From the NCBI GenBank assembly GCA_017454335.1, contig JAFTDE010000027.1, positions 1 to 64,000 of the forward strand: a DNA stretch of 64,000 bases, given 5' to 3'. The notes beneath the pieces are model-generated. The model searched no databases and had not been told where the DNA came from. It saw only the letters and a list, made by a program, of their open reading frames with translations. A program made the translations under genes and the position numbers. The stretch comes from Bacteroidales bacterium. Lineage in GTDB: Bacteria; Bacteroidota; Bacteroidia; Bacteroidales; UBA932. Positions 42,789 to 52,540 of this stretch are shown one piece after another. Each line of letters starts with the position of its first letter. Positions within the stretch are counted from its first letter, which is position 1.

Positions 42789-45257
42789 CTAGTCGGTGAG
42801 GTTCAGCGTGACACAGTAGTCCAGCAACAGTTGCGTCGGTGCGAAGGAAGGTGTGTTGTCGCTGGGTTTCGTATTGAGCCGGATGCGGCCGCGAACCCGG
42901 TATTTCTGGCCTGCGGCGAGTTGGTCACCGTTCTTGCTGAAAACCAGATTCGCCTCCCGTTTAAATCCCTTCCACTCCAATCCCAACTGTTCACACCCCG
43001 GGTCTTCCGCGCTTGTCAGGGGAATGGTGCTGAATACGAACTCATAGCGCTCGGACAGGAGTTCATCATCCAGCCCTCTTTCCTTGAACCCGTCCGTCAA
43101 ATCGTAGGGATAGTACGGATGACTTACCTTGACAAGACTCGGGTCATTGACACTGACATCGATATTCAGATCCAGGCTATAGGTGTTGAACCAGGACAAA
43201 TTGACGCCGAACGTGGACGTCACGCCCCAGTTGTCGGTCAGCGACAGGATACCGACGACATCCTCATGCTTGACGCTGCTGGCCATCCGGAAATCCCGCC
43301 ATTTCTTTTTGCCCGTCGTATCGGGATAGAAGCGTACGAAATGCCTCTCGTTGTCGAGGATGCATTTCACAGGAGCCATATTGGCATCGTTCGGAGTAAA
43401 ACTGGCGGAGGTGATATTGGACGCCGTGTAGGAGCGGGTCTCCGGGCCGCTCTTCTGCTGGAATGCTACAGAGTCGAGGGCGTAGTAGACGACACCCAGG
43501 GTATCATCGGGATATGGCTCGTTTATAGCGTTATAAAAGGTATCTATCGGACAGTACGAAGCGTAGGGATAGTACCAGCGGTGGATTCCGAAATCGGGAT
43601 TTGGCATCATCACGGCCTGGAATGAATTCGTGGTAAAATACTCCGGCTTCGTGTCCGTGCCATAGTCATACTCGAAGGCCAGTGTGGATTCATCCCAGAC
43701 AGACACGTTCGCGGACGCCGTCAGCGTAGCGATATACTGTCCCTCGGCAGAAGGGTCCGCCACAAGGGAGGTAAGGGTGAAGTGATCCGCCTCCGTCCCG
43801 GAATTGTTCGGGAAAAATTGCTTGCTCTCCAGTATTTTGAGCTGCATCTTTTCCTGTTCGAGTGTTTTGCTCGAAGGATTGGCGCGAAGCGGGATATCGA
43901 TGGTCTGACCCTTGGCGACGGTATAGGAAGCAACCCCAAGATAGGATAGGGAGAAGATGTTCAATTCCTCTTTCAACTCATCGATGGAACTCTTGATACC
44001 CGCCAGGACCAGGCTGTAGTCGGTCTGGCCTTGCACGGCGTCATGGATCTGCGTCAGGACCTGGGCGACCTGTCCCGTCGTGACTGTTGACGAGAGGGTC
44101 CCAAGATCGGCAATCACTTGGCTTATGTCATCCGAGAGCGAATCATTCGTATCACTCACCTGACCCTTCAACGCAGTCAGCGCAGTTTGCAGCAGACCGA
44201 TGGCCGTCTGCCCGCTGGCAAAGCCGCTGCTGATGGCTGACTCGATGAGGGCGACCTTCGATGACAGGTTTGTCGACTGGTTTGTCAATGCCGTCTGGAT
44301 GGTCGCCAGCTTATCGTCGACGGAGCCGCTCAGCGTCGTGAGTGCCGTCTGGATCAATGTCACTTCCGCAGCGTTTCCGATTGCTCCGATCGTCGTCACC
44401 GCCGCATCGAGCAGCGCCAGCTTCGCATCCAGGCTTGTGGTCTGGCTGCCCATGGCCGTCTGGATAGCGGTCATTTTGTCGTCCACCGTACCGGAGAGGG
44501 AGCTCACGGCTGTCTGGATCAGAACCTGCTGCGTCGAATCGGCGGCAAATCCTTCACCGACGGCTGTTTCAATCAAGGCCAACTTGGCCGACAAGGCCGT
44601 CGTCTGATTGGCGATGGCGGTTTCGATGGCCGCCAGCTTTGCTTCCAGCGAGCCGCCCATCGAAGAGATCGCAGTCAGCATCAACGCCTGCGCAGTAGCG
44701 CTGTCGGCAAAGCCTTCCGCCGCCGCCGCTTCGATCAGGCTTATCTTCGTTTCCAGGTTTGATGTCTGGGCTTGCACCGCCGCTTCGATCAGGGCGATCC
44801 GCTCTTCCATCGAACCGCTCAGCGAAGCGATGGCCTGCTGCAGCAGCGCCTGCTGCGCCTGGCTGTCGGCGAAGCCGTTGCTGACCGCCGCTTCTACCAG
44901 CGCCAGTTTCGTCTCCAGGCTGGTGGCCTGGGCTTGCACCGCCGCCGCGACGGCCGCCAGTTTCTCCTCCATGGTGCCGCTCAGCGAGGCTACGGCCTGC
45001 CGGACCTGCGCCATGGCGGCCTGGTTGTCGGCCAGCCCCTGCACCAGCGACGCTTCAATCAGCGCCAACTTGTCGGACAGCGATTTGTTTGCACTGTTGA
45101 TGGCCGCGATGATTTCGCTGAAATCCGCTTCCATCGTGATATCCATATCCGGATGCCGGGTCTCGCACGACGAGAACGCCAGTGGCGCCACGAGCAGGAA
45201 TGCCAGCACCACGCTGCGTAAAATGCCTTTGCCCTTTGTCTCTTTCATAGCTTTCAT
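42789..45257 (-). CDS. Repeat lipoprotein A: helical repeats plus beta-rich C-terminal domain
   Basis: An 822-residue lipoprotein (LAFSSC, Cys31). Six 54-residue repeats occupy about residues 57-415 and match those of protein B repeat for repeat. A beta-rich C-terminal domain follows (IFSLSYLGVASYTVAKG, SKQFFPNNSGTE, LSWFNTYSLDLNI, RYEFVFSTIPL) and ends LDYCVTLNLTD. Start is four bases after the barrel protein stop; the next paralogue starts four bases after its own stop. Probably exposed at the outer membrane; role (adhesion, capture, defence) unknown. Confidence 0.75.
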   Translation of the reverse strand: MKAMKETKGKGILRSVVLAFLLVAPLAFSSCETRHPDMDITMEADFSEIIAAINSANKSLSDKLALIEASLVQGLADNQAAMAQVRQAVASLSGTMEEKLAAVAAAVQAQATSLETKLALVEAAVSNGFADSQAQQALLQQAIASLSGSMEERIALIEAAVQAQTSNLETKISLIEAAAAEGFADSATAQALMLTAISSMGGSLEAKLAAIETAIANQTTALSAKLALIETAVGEGFAADSTQQVLIQTAVSSLSGTVDDKMTAIQTAMGSQTTSLDAKLALLDAAVTTIGAIGNAAEVTLIQTALTTLSGSVDDKLATIQTALTNQSTNLSSKVALIESAISSGFASGQTAIGLLQTALTALKGQVSDTNDSLSDDISQVIADLGTLSSTVTTGQVAQVLTQIHDAVQGQTDYSLVLAGIKSSIDELKEELNIFSLSYLGVASYTVAKGQTIDIPLRANPSSKTLEQEKMQLKILESKQFFPNNSGTEADHFTLTSLVADPSAEGQYIATLTASANVSVWDESTLAFEYDYGTDTKPEYFTTNSFQAVMMPNPDFGIHRWYYPYASYCPIDTFYNAINEPYPDDTLGVVYYALDSVAFQQKSGPETRSYTASNITSASFTPNDANMAPVKCILDNERHFVRFYPDTTGKKKWRDFRMASSVKHEDVVGILSLTDNWGVTSTFGVNLSWFNTYSLDLNIDVSVNDPSLVKVSHPYYPYDLTDGFKERGLDDELLSERYEFVFSTIPLTSAEDPGCEQLGLEWKGFKREANLVFSKNGDQLAAGQKYRVRGRIRLNTKPSDNTPSFAPTQLLLDYCVTLNLTD

Positions 45258-45261
45258 CTTT

Positions 45262-45945
45262 TTATTTCATCTGTTGGAAACAAAGACCCACGGAGGCATA
45301 GACCTGGCCTTTCGGCGAAAGCTCCTGTCCGCCCGCCAGGACGAAGCGGTAGCCGCTGCTGATCCGCAGCGCCACCTGCGGGAGAAAGGCATATTCCAAA
45401 GACAGCGTCAGCGGGATACAGGGCACGACATACCCGTGTCTCTCGTTGTGCCCCGTAACATGGACCGTATTGCCGCTTTTGTCGGGTTTGATGATGTTGC
45501 TCACGCCGATGGTGTAACTGTTACCCGTTGCGAACAGGCAGGCGACTCCGCTTCCCACATAGAGAGAAAGGGGCTTCTTCCGTCCTCCCAGGCCCAGCAG
45601 GTCGAGTTCTCCGCTCAGCCCGGCACCATGGAAGCTGGTTCTGAAATCGCGGTAGACGTCTCCCTTCACGCCGCCGTCGGGCTGGGGCAGCAGATTGGCA
45701 CGGGTCTGTTCACGCAGCATCCGTGTATAGCTATAGTCGAGTCCCAGACGGAAAACCGGGTTGAAATTGAAGCAAAGGCCCGCGCCGACCTGGGGCTGGA
45801 TGGCTGTTATCGCCCTGTCGCTGGTTCCTTCAGCACCGCCGCCCCGCATCCATGATATACCTCCGTCGAAACGAAAGTCCAGCGTCCGCTGCGCCCACAG
45901 TGCCGTCGGAAGGAACAGCAATAACACCAATACGATCTTTTTCAT
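45262..45945 (-). CDS. Outer-membrane beta-barrel protein
   Basis: A 227-residue exported protein with a signal peptide ending ALWAQ. It has alternating hydrophobic strands typical of small barrels (RTLDFRFDGGISWMRG, PQVGAGLCFNFNPVFRLGLDYSY, PLSLYVGSGVACLFATG, LPQVALRISSGYRFVLAGG, GQVYASVGLCFQQ). The ATG at 45945 was chosen because it gives the signal peptide and follows a -7 box. First gene of the repeat-lipoprotein operon; it may anchor or display the lipoproteins that follow. Confidence 0.78.
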   Translation of the reverse strand: MKKIVLVLLLFLPTALWAQRTLDFRFDGGISWMRGGGAEGTSDRAITAIQPQVGAGLCFNFNPVFRLGLDYSYTRMLREQTRANLLPQPDGGVKGDVYRDFRTSFHGAGLSGELDLLGLGGRKKPLSLYVGSGVACLFATGNSYTIGVSNIIKPDKSGNTVHVTGHNERHGYVVPCIPLTLSLEYAFLPQVALRISSGYRFVLAGGQELSPKGQVYASVGLCFQQMK

Positions 45946-45961
45946 ACATGTAACTTTGCCA

Positions 45962-45969
45962 TAAAGATA
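45962..45969 (-). promoter_or_regulatory. -7 box TATCTTTA of the barrel/repeat-lipoprotein operon
   Basis: Seven of eight positions match TAnnTTTG, 16 bases before the ATG at 45945. The flanking CTTATCTTT is shared with the AraC gene promoter. Confidence 0.45.
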
Positions 45970-45981
45970 AGATTTGCTAGA

Positions 45982-46026
45982 CAAAAATCTTCCTGTCAGC
46001 TGTTTATCTTCTTTATTCCTTTTTCC
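45982..46026 (-). repeat. 45-bp element, copy B, upstream of the barrel gene and across the yitT stop
   Basis: This is similar to 39017-39062. It includes the last codons and TAA of the upstream YitT gene (46013-46015), so copy A carries what looks like a trace of that gene end. Confidence 0.6.
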
Positions 46027-46960
46027 CTTTCCGGGCCATTTTGATCGTTTCGAAGCCCTTTCCATAGACGCCGGTCACCGACGAAACGGACAGGAATGCA
46101 TTCGGATCGATGTTCTTGACATAACGCAGCAGGATGTTCAGGTCGGTCTTGCGCGTCATGACCATCAGCACCTCCGTGCTCTTCTGCGAATACCAGCCCT
46201 TGCCGTCCAGGACGGTCACGCCCCGGTGCAGGTCGTGCGTAATCGCATCGGCGATCTCGGCATACTTCTCCGACAGGATGAACAGCTGGACGGACTGCTT
46301 GGAACCGGCCAGGTACATGTCCAGCACCGTGCTGCAGATGACGACCAGGATGAAACCGTACACGACCGTGGTGATCTTCTCCGGCCAGGGCATCAGTTCC
46401 CCCGCCGCGGTGTAGGAAGGCACCAGCAGCGAAGACAGGATGATGACGGCATCCATCGCCAGGATCATCCGCCCCGGGGAGACGTTGCGGTATTTGTTCA
46501 CGATCAGCGCGATGATGTCCGTTCCGCCCGTGCTGCCGCCCTGCGACATCGAGATGCCGATGCCGACGCCGACGATGATGCCGCCCATGATTGTACTCAT
46601 CAGCTTGCCGTTGTCCACCGCCAGGATCTGCGGGATCTCGGGCGGGATGACGACCTGCAGGAGATTCAGCCCGACGGACGCCAGGACGATGGCATACACG
46701 GTCTTGCCGCCGAAGCCCTTGCCCAGGGTAAAGATCGCGGCGATCAGCAGGCCGATGTTCAGCACGAAATAGGTCGTACCAATCTTGATCGCCCCGTGCG
46801 TCGCATACTGGATGATCGAAGCCAGGCCGGTGACGCCGCCGCCGACCAGGTTGTTGGGTACCAGGAAAATGCTCCAGCCCAGCACGTACAGGGTAATGCC
46901 CACCGTGACCAGGAAGTATTCCTTGATGAAGGTCAGGGCCTTCTTAGTCGTGGTTTTCAT
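46013..46960 (-). CDS. YitT-family membrane protein (second of pair)
   Basis: A 315-residue protein with about five or six membrane helices (FLVTVGITLYVLGWSIF, TTYFVLNIGLLIAAIFTLG, IVLASVGLNLLQVVI) and the family motif [20 protein letters not shown] cytoplasmic DUF2179 domain ends the chain (VMVMTRKTDLNILLRYVKNIDPNAF). The ATG at 46960 was chosen over one at 47017, since it begins MKTTTKKAL before the first helix. It overlaps the upstream paralogue by 17 bases. Transport role unknown. Confidence 0.85.
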   Translation of the reverse strand: MKTTTKKALTFIKEYFLVTVGITLYVLGWSIFLVPNNLVGGGVTGLASIIQYATHGAIKIGTTYFVLNIGLLIAAIFTLGKGFGGKTVYAIVLASVGLNLLQVVIPPEIPQILAVDNGKLMSTIMGGIIVGVGIGISMSQGGSTGGTDIIALIVNKYRNVSPGRMILAMDAVIILSSLLVPSYTAAGELMPWPEKITTVVYGFILVVICSTVLDMYLAGSKQSVQLFILSEKYAEIADAITHDLHRGVTVLDGKGWYSQKSTEVLMVMTRKTDLNILLRYVKNIDPNAFLSVSSVTGVYGKGFETIKMARKGKKE

Positions 46961-47882
46961 TCTGTTTCTTCTTGTGGGTATGTACGCCGGCCTTGATTTC
47001 CTCAAAGCCCTCGCCATATACGTTGTGGGTCTGGGACACGGACATGAAGGCCTTCGGGTCGATGTCCTTGATGGCCCGGGACAGGGCCGGGAACTGCTTC
47101 TGGCTGATCAGGATCAGCAGCACGTTCCGTTCCTTGCGGGTGAACCAGCCCATGGCGCGCAGGACGGTCACGCCGCGGTCCATCCGGCTGATGATGTGGT
47201 CCGCGATCTCGCTGTAGCGGTCGGAGAACACCAGCAGCTGGTACGAAGACTTCTTTCCGCCGACCACCATGTCGATCATCAGCGAGAAGGTCACCAGCTC
47301 CACCAGACCGTAGCACATGTCCGCGAAATGCTTCTCTGGCAGGAGCAGTAGCAACGAGCAGACGATCAGGTCGGAGACCAGGAAAGCCGTGCTGAGCGAA
47401 ACCGGCCAGTACTTGTTGACCATCAGCGCGATGATGTCCGTACCGCCCGTACTGCCGCCGTTGCGCAGGACGAGGCCGATGCCGACCGCCTCCAGCGCAC
47501 CCGCGATGATGGGGATCAGCAGGGTTTCCCGTACGAAGAAGAATCCCCCCTGGATGCAGTGGATGGCCGGGATGCTCCCGAGAATCTGCATCGCGACCGA
47601 GGTCATGATGATGCAGTAGATGGTCTTGAACCCGAAGCCGATGCCCATCGCCAGCACGGCGATGATCAGCAGCAGGGCATTGATGGCGAAGTAGGAATAC
47701 TGGGCCTGGATCAGCCCGCCCGTGGCATACTGGATGATGGTGCACAGACCCATCATGCCGCCCGCCGACATCCCGTTCGGAATCATGAATCCCTCCCAGG
47801 CGAAGGCGAAGATGAAAGACGCCAGGGTCAGCACGAAATAATCCCTGACCAGGCGGTTGATTACAAAGTGTTTCTCGTTCAT
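46944..47882 (-). CDS. YitT-family membrane protein (first of pair)
   Basis: A 312-residue paralogue of the next gene: membrane helices including [19 protein letters not shown] and [17 protein letters not shown], the motif [19 protein letters not shown], and a C-terminal DUF2179 domain ([21 protein letters not shown]). Its ATG overlaps the leuS stop by four bases, so leuS and both yitT genes form one transcription unit. Function of the family is unknown; a tandem duplication produced the pair. Confidence 0.86.
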   Translation of the reverse strand: MNEKHFVINRLVRDYFVLTLASFIFAFAWEGFMIPNGMSAGGMMGLCTIIQYATGGLIQAQYSYFAINALLLIIAVLAMGIGFGFKTIYCIIMTSVAMQILGSIPAIHCIQGGFFFVRETLLIPIIAGALEAVGIGLVLRNGGSTGGTDIIALMVNKYWPVSLSTAFLVSDLIVCSLLLLLPEKHFADMCYGLVELVTFSLMIDMVVGGKKSSYQLLVFSDRYSEIADHIISRMDRGVTVLRAMGWFTRKERNVLLILISQKQFPALSRAIKDIDPKAFMSVSQTHNVYGEGFEEIKAGVHTHKKKQNENHD

Positions 47883-50614
47883 TTCACCACGATGTTGATG
47901 ATCCTGCCGGGAACGACGATGACCTTGACGATCTGGCCGCCTCCGACATACTTGGCCGTCTGGTCCTGGGCGCGCACCGCCGCTTCGACTTCCGCGGGGC
48001 CGGCCGACTTGGGCAAGTCCAGCATGAAGCGGGTCTTGCCGTTGAAGGAGACGGGATAGGTCACGCTGTCCTCGACGGTATAGGCTTCCACGTACTGCGG
48101 GAAATGCGCGTCCGCGATGCTGCCGCTGTGCCCGAGGCGCTCCCACAGCTCTTCCGCGATGTGCGGGGCGAAGGGCGAAAGCAGGATGACCAGCGGTTCG
48201 AGGATCTCGCGCTTGCTGCACTTCAGGGCTCCGAGCTCGTTCACCGCGATCATGAAGGCGCTGATGGTCGTATTGTAGGAGAAGTTCTCGATGTCTTCCT
48301 GCTCCTTGCCGATCAGCTTGTGCAGGGCCTTGAGTTCGGCCGGCGTCGCCTTCTCGTCCGTAACGATCCATTCGTCACGGTCGTAGAACATGCGCCAGAC
48401 CTTCTTGAGGAAGCGGTTGACGCCGTCGATGCCCTTGGTGTCCCAGGGCTTGGACTGCTCCAGCGGGCCGAGGAACATCTCGTACAGGCGCAGCGTGTCG
48501 GCGCCGTAGGTGTCGCAGATCACGTCCGGATTGACGACGTTGAACATCGACTTGCTCATCTTCTCGACGGCCCAGCCGCAGACATACACGCCGTCCTCCA
48601 GGATGAATTCCGCGTCGGCGAACTCCGGCCGCCAGGCCTTGAAGGCCTCCAGGTCCAGTTTGTCGTTGTGAACGATGTTGATGTCCACGTGGATCTCGGT
48701 CGTCTCGTAGCGGTCCTTGAGGCCGCAGGAGACGAAGGTATTGGTCCCGACGATGCGGTACACGAAGTTGGAGCGGCCCTGGATCATGCCCTGGTTAATC
48801 AGTTTGCGGAACGGTTCGTCCTCGCAGACGTAACCCAGGTCATAGAGGAACTTGTTCCAGAACCGGGAGTAGATCAGGTGGCCGGTCGCATGCTCGGTGC
48901 CGCCGATGTACAGGTCGACGCTGCGCCAGTATTCGTCCGCCTCGCGGCTGACCAGGGCGCTGTCGTTGTGCGGGTCCATGTAGCGCAGGTAATAGGCGCT
49001 GGAGCCCGCGAATCCGGGCATCGTGCTCTTCTCCAGCGGATATCCGTTCCAGGTCCAGTCCTTGGCGCGGGACAGGGGCGGTTCCCCGTCGGCGGAGGGC
49101 TTGAAGGAATCGATCTCCGGCAGGGTCAGCGGCAGGGCGCTCTCCGGCAGCGGGGTCGGGATGCCGTCCTTGTAGCAGATCGGGAAGGGTTCTCCCCAGT
49201 AGCGCTGGCGCGAGAAGATGGCGTCGCGCAGGCGGTAATTGGTCTTGCGGTGGCCCAGGCCATGCGCCTCGACATAGTCCTTGGCGGCTTCGATGGCCTG
49301 CTTGACCGTCATGCCGTTCAGGAATCCGGAATTGCACAGGATGCCGTCCTTGGCGTCGAAGCTCTCCTCGGAGACGTCGCAGCCCTCGATCAGCGGGATG
49401 ATCGGCAGGCCGAACTTCCGGGCGAAGACGTAGTCGCGGCTGTCGTGCGCCGGAACCGCCATGATGGCGCCGGTACCGTAACCGGCCAGCACGTACTCGG
49501 AGATCCAGATGGGCACTTTCTCACCCGTCACCGGATTGATGCCGTAGGCGCCGGAGAACACGCCCGTGACCGTCTTGGTCTCGGCGATGCGCTCCCGCTC
49601 GGTCTTCTTCCGGACGTATTTCAGGTACTCCTCCACCTCGGCCTTGCGGTCGGCGGCGGTCAGCTGCTCCACCAGTTCGCTCTCGGGCGCCAGGACCATG
49701 AAGGTCACGCCGTAGATGGTGTCGGCGCGGGTGGTGAAGATCGTAATCGGCATCTCGCGTCCGTCGCAGACGGTGTTGAACACCATTTCGGTGCCCTCGG
49801 ACTTGCCGATCCAGTTGCGCTGCATTTCCTTGAGCGAGTCGGTCCAGTCCAGCGAATCCAGCGAGTCCAGCAGGCGTGCCGCATAGGCCGACACGCGCAG
49901 CTGCCACTGCGTCATCTTCTTCTGTTCGACCGGGAATCCGCCGCGCACGCTCAGCCCGTCCTTGACCTCGTCATTGGCCAGCACGGTCCCCAGTTCCTGG
50001 CACCAGTTGACGGATGTCGTCCCCTGGTAGGCGATGCGCCAGCGCATCAGGATATCGGATTTCTCCTTGTCGGAAGCCGCCTTCCACTGCGCGGCGCTCA
50101 CGTCCCCGTACCCGTCCTTCTCCAGGCGGGCGACCAGTTCGGAAATCGGGCGCGCCTTGTCCTGGTCCGGATCGTACCAGCTGTCGAACATCTTCAGGAA
50201 AGCCCACTGCGTCCACTTGTAGAAGCCGGGGTCGCAGGTGCGCACCTCCCGGTCCCAGTCATAGCAGAAACCAATCCGGTCCAGCTGCTGGCGGTAGCGG
50301 GCGATGTTGTCCATCGTGGTCTTCTCGGGGTGCTGGCCGGTCTGGATGGCATACTGCTCGGCCGGGAGGCCGAAGGCGTCATACCCCATCGGATGCAGCA
50401 CGTTGAACCCCTTCAGGCGCTTGTAGCGCGAATAGATGTCACTGGCGATGTACCCAAGCGGATGCCCGACATGGAGTCCCGCCCCGGAAGGGTACGGGAA
50501 CATGTCCAGCACGTAGTATTTGGGTTTGGAAGGGTCCGTCACCGACTTGTAGGTCTTGTGATCGGCCCAGTACTTCTGCCATTTCTGTTCGATCGACTTG
50601 AAATCGTAATCCAT
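47879..50614 (-). CDS. leuS: Leucyl-tRNA synthetase
   Basis: A 911-residue class I synthetase. The HIGH-type motif is HVGHPLGY, the CP1 editing domain contains [16 protein letters not shown] and [16 protein letters not shown], and the KMSKS motif is [10 protein letters not shown]-terminal anticodon-binding and tail regions are complete. Start ATG gives [16 protein letters not shown], the usual N-terminus. The M28-like gene ends 5 bases upstream, and yitT follows by overlap. Confidence 0.97.
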   Translation of the reverse strand: MDYDFKSIEQKWQKYWADHKTYKSVTDPSKPKYYVLDMFPYPSGAGLHVGHPLGYIASDIYSRYKRLKGFNVLHPMGYDAFGLPAEQYAIQTGQHPEKTTMDNIARYRQQLDRIGFCYDWDREVRTCDPGFYKWTQWAFLKMFDSWYDPDQDKARPISELVARLEKDGYGDVSAAQWKAASDKEKSDILMRWRIAYQGTTSVNWCQELGTVLANDEVKDGLSVRGGFPVEQKKMTQWQLRVSAYAARLLDSLDSLDWTDSLKEMQRNWIGKSEGTEMVFNTVCDGREMPITIFTTRADTIYGVTFMVLAPESELVEQLTAADRKAEVEEYLKYVRKKTERERIAETKTVTGVFSGAYGINPVTGEKVPIWISEYVLAGYGTGAIMAVPAHDSRDYVFARKFGLPIIPLIEGCDVSEESFDAKDGILCNSGFLNGMTVKQAIEAAKDYVEAHGLGHRKTNYRLRDAIFSRQRYWGEPFPICYKDGIPTPLPESALPLTLPEIDSFKPSADGEPPLSRAKDWTWNGYPLEKSTMPGFAGSSAYYLRYMDPHNDSALVSREADEYWRSVDLYIGGTEHATGHLIYSRFWNKFLYDLGYVCEDEPFRKLINQGMIQGRSNFVYRIVGTNTFVSCGLKDRYETTEIHVDINIVHNDKLDLEAFKAWRPEFADAEFILEDGVYVCGWAVEKMSKSMFNVVNPDVICDTYGADTLRLYEMFLGPLEQSKPWDTKGIDGVNRFLKKVWRMFYDRDEWIVTDEKATPAELKALHKLIGKEQEDIENFSYNTTISAFMIAVNELGALKCSKREILEPLVILLSPFAPHIAEELWERLGHSGSIADAHFPQYVEAYTVEDSVTYPVSFNGKTRFMLDLPKSAGPAEVEAAVRAQDQTAKYVGGGQIVKVIVVPGRIINIVVK

Positions 50615-50619
50615 ATCTC

Positions 50620-51951
50620 CTATTTGTTTCTTTCCAATCTGAATTCTATGTTCACGGATATCTCCGAACGGACCTTGCTGCCCTTCACCCGGGCGGGGCG
50701 CCAGGCCGGCGACGCCTCCACCACCTTGACGGCGGCTTCGTCCAGCAGCGGATCCGAACTCCGCAGCACCTGGACGTTGGTCACGTTGCCCTTCTCATCC
50801 ACGATGAAATCCACCAGCACCCGTCCCTGGATGCCCTGGTCAATGGCCTCCTGGGGGTACTTCAGGTACACATACACCCATTTCTCCAGGAAGGACCGCG
50901 GGTCGGTGCTGCCCAGGAAAGCGGGCGGGACGTCGCACTCGTAATACGGGAAGACCGTGGAAGAGGATCCCCCCGCCTTCGGCTCCTGCAGGCGTTCGGA
51001 CGGATCGAAGAGCGGCTTTTCCCCGTTGGTCAGGGACAGGGTGTAGCTGTAGATGTACTCCAGCTCCTTCTCCATGCCGCCGTACTCCAGGATCGAGGCG
51101 CGGTCGCGCTCGGAATTGTATTCGGGATACATCCCGGTCGTGAAGAACATCGACGGGATGCGGGATTCGTAGAAGAGGCGGTGGTCCGAGCGGACCGGTT
51201 CGAGGCTGACGACCGTCGGGCGGATCGGCAGCAGGACGGATTCCAGCGCCGTGGCGATCTGGTTCATGGAAGCGTTCGATCCCGAGTAGGCGTAAAAGCC
51301 CTGCGAGGGCGTGCCGACCATGTCCAGGTTGATCATGGCGTCTATCTTGGCCGCATCCGGGAAAGAGCGGTTCAGGAAGTACCAGGCCCCGGCGCCGTCC
51401 TGCAGCGAAGCGCCGAAGGCGGCGATCAGCACGGTGCGCTTGAGCAGCACGCGGTTCGCGCTGAGCATCCGCGCCAGCTGCAGCAGCATCGCCAGACCGG
51501 AGGCGTTCCCGTTCCCGCCGTAATAGATGCGTTCCTGCGGCTCGCCGTCCACCATGACGGTGTGCGTCCCCAGGTTGTCCAGGCGGGCTCCGATGACGAT
51601 ATAGTGGTCGCGCAGGTTCTTGTCATAGCCCTGGATGTATCCGACGACATTGCGCGAAGTGAGGGTATCCCCGCTCTCCTGCCGGAGTCCGAACAGGTCC
51701 CCGTCCGCGCCGTACAGCAGATCCACCCCGCAGCGTTCCAACTGGGCGGAGAAATAGCGGGCGGCTTCCAGCTCGCCTTCCGATCCGGCGCGACGCCCCT
51801 CCAGGGCCGCCGAAGCGAAAAATCCGGCATCCTGCCGGAGCTGCCGGCAGACTTCGCTCTCTTCCAGTTCATCGTAGGGGACGCCGCGGAACTGGGCCTG
51901 ACACAGCAGGCCGCAGGACAGCAGGAGCACGATCAGCGACAGTCGTTTCAT
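50620..51951 (-). CDS. Degenerate M28-peptidase fused to TonB C-terminal domain
   Basis: A 443-residue secreted protein (signal to QAQ). Residues about 40-310 have the M28 metallopeptidase fold, but key positions have changed. The GAHYDHLG metal site reads GARLDNLG (R123), the DDNASG site reads GNGNASG (146-152), the GEE catalytic pair is replaced by GASLQD (180-185), and the last metal His (DYH) is EYN. NLDMVG (D210) and SDH remain. Residues about 355-440 are a TonB C-terminal domain ([26 protein letters not shown]). It is probably a non-catalytic binding module linked to a periplasmic energy-transducer-like domain. Neighbours are SPOR and leuS. Confidence 0.8.
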   Translation of the reverse strand: MKRLSLIVLLLSCGLLCQAQFRGVPYDELEESEVCRQLRQDAGFFASAALEGRRAGSEGELEAARYFSAQLERCGVDLLYGADGDLFGLRQESGDTLTSRNVVGYIQGYDKNLRDHYIVIGARLDNLGTHTVMVDGEPQERIYYGGNGNASGLAMLLQLARMLSANRVLLKRTVLIAAFGASLQDGAGAWYFLNRSFPDAAKIDAMINLDMVGTPSQGFYAYSGSNASMNQIATALESVLLPIRPTVVSLEPVRSDHRLFYESRIPSMFFTTGMYPEYNSERDRASILEYGGMEKELEYIYSYTLSLTNGEKPLFDPSERLQEPKAGGSSSTVFPYYECDVPPAFLGSTDPRSFLEKWVYVYLKYPQEAIDQGIQGRVLVDFIVDEKGNVTNVQVLRSSDPLLDEAAVKVVEASPAWRPARVKGSKVRSEISVNIEFRLERNK

Positions 51952-52463
51952 TGCGTTTTGGCCAATATCCAGGCATCCTTGGGGCAGAAGGGCTGCTGTC
52001 GGACGGCTTCAAGGGAATGATACACCTGGACCAGGCTGTTGGACGGGCAGACGCCGACGGCAACCAGCCGGCCGTAGGGGATGCGCGCCGGATGCAGGCC
52101 GGCCTTGTCGGCGGCCGCGATGACCCGGTTCGCGTTATCGGCATTGGAGAACGTTCCCACGAGGATGTAATACCGGTACGGCAGCGAGGCCGTCGCGTAT
52201 CCGTGCACCTGTTCCGCAGGCGGGAAGAGGTTCCGGTTGGCGGCCAGCGCCTGCATCACGGCCAGGGAATCGGCGAGGATCTGCTGCCGGACACGCTCAA
52301 TGGAGTCCCGGCGTGCAGCCTCCTGCTGCTCCTGCCGCTCGATGAGCGCGCGTTTGGCGGCGATGTCCGCAGACGTGGGCCGGCCGGCCAGCGTGCGGAA
52401 AAAATCGCAGCCGGTCAGCAGGCAGAGCGCCGCCAGGGCGCAGATCGCAAGCATCTTCTTCAT
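51948..52463 (-). CDS. SPOR-domain lipoprotein
   Basis: A 171-residue lipoprotein (LCLLTGC, about Cys18). A helical, charged region (IERQEQQEAARRDSIERVRQQI) leads to a C-terminal SPOR fold (YRYYILVGTFSNADNANRVIAAADKAGLHPARI ... GRLVAVGVCPS). SPOR domains bind denuded glycan at the division septum. The ATG at 52463 gives the lipobox; a start nine bases upstream would sit in the -7 box. Its stop overlaps the start of the M28-TonB gene, linking the two. Confidence 0.88.
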   Translation of the reverse strand: MKKMLAICALAALCLLTGCDFFRTLAGRPTSADIAAKRALIERQEQQEAARRDSIERVRQQILADSLAVMQALAANRNLFPPAEQVHGYATASLPYRYYILVGTFSNADNANRVIAAADKAGLHPARIPYGRLVAVGVCPSNSLVQVYHSLEAVRQQPFCPKDAWILAKTQ

Positions 52464-52469
52464 AGTCGG

Positions 52470-52477
52470 CAAATTTA
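52470..52477 (-). promoter_or_regulatory. -7 box TAAATTTG of the SPOR gene
   Basis: A perfect TAnnTTTG match on the minus strand, six bases before the ATG at 52463, again predicting almost no leader. Confidence 0.55.
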
Positions 52478-52508
52478 ACGAAAAACCAGCGGATAAAAAA
52501 TAAAAATG

Positions 52509-52516
52509 TATATTTG
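52509..52516 (+). promoter_or_regulatory. -7 box TATATTTG of the DUF389 gene
   Basis: A perfect match 24 bases before the ATG at 52541. Confidence 0.55.
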
Positions 52517-52540
52517 TAATTCAACCTGAAACGTCAAGAC

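Noticed and set aside
39067..45257. 162-bp tandem repeats considered as a CRISPR or satellite array
   Set aside because: They are in-frame coding repeats (54 codons) with diverged third positions; no short repeats with unique spacers and no cas genes.
48104..50944. A 946-codon plus-strand ORF opposite leuS
   Set aside because: Antisense shadow with Val/Asp/Gly-biased composition and no motifs.
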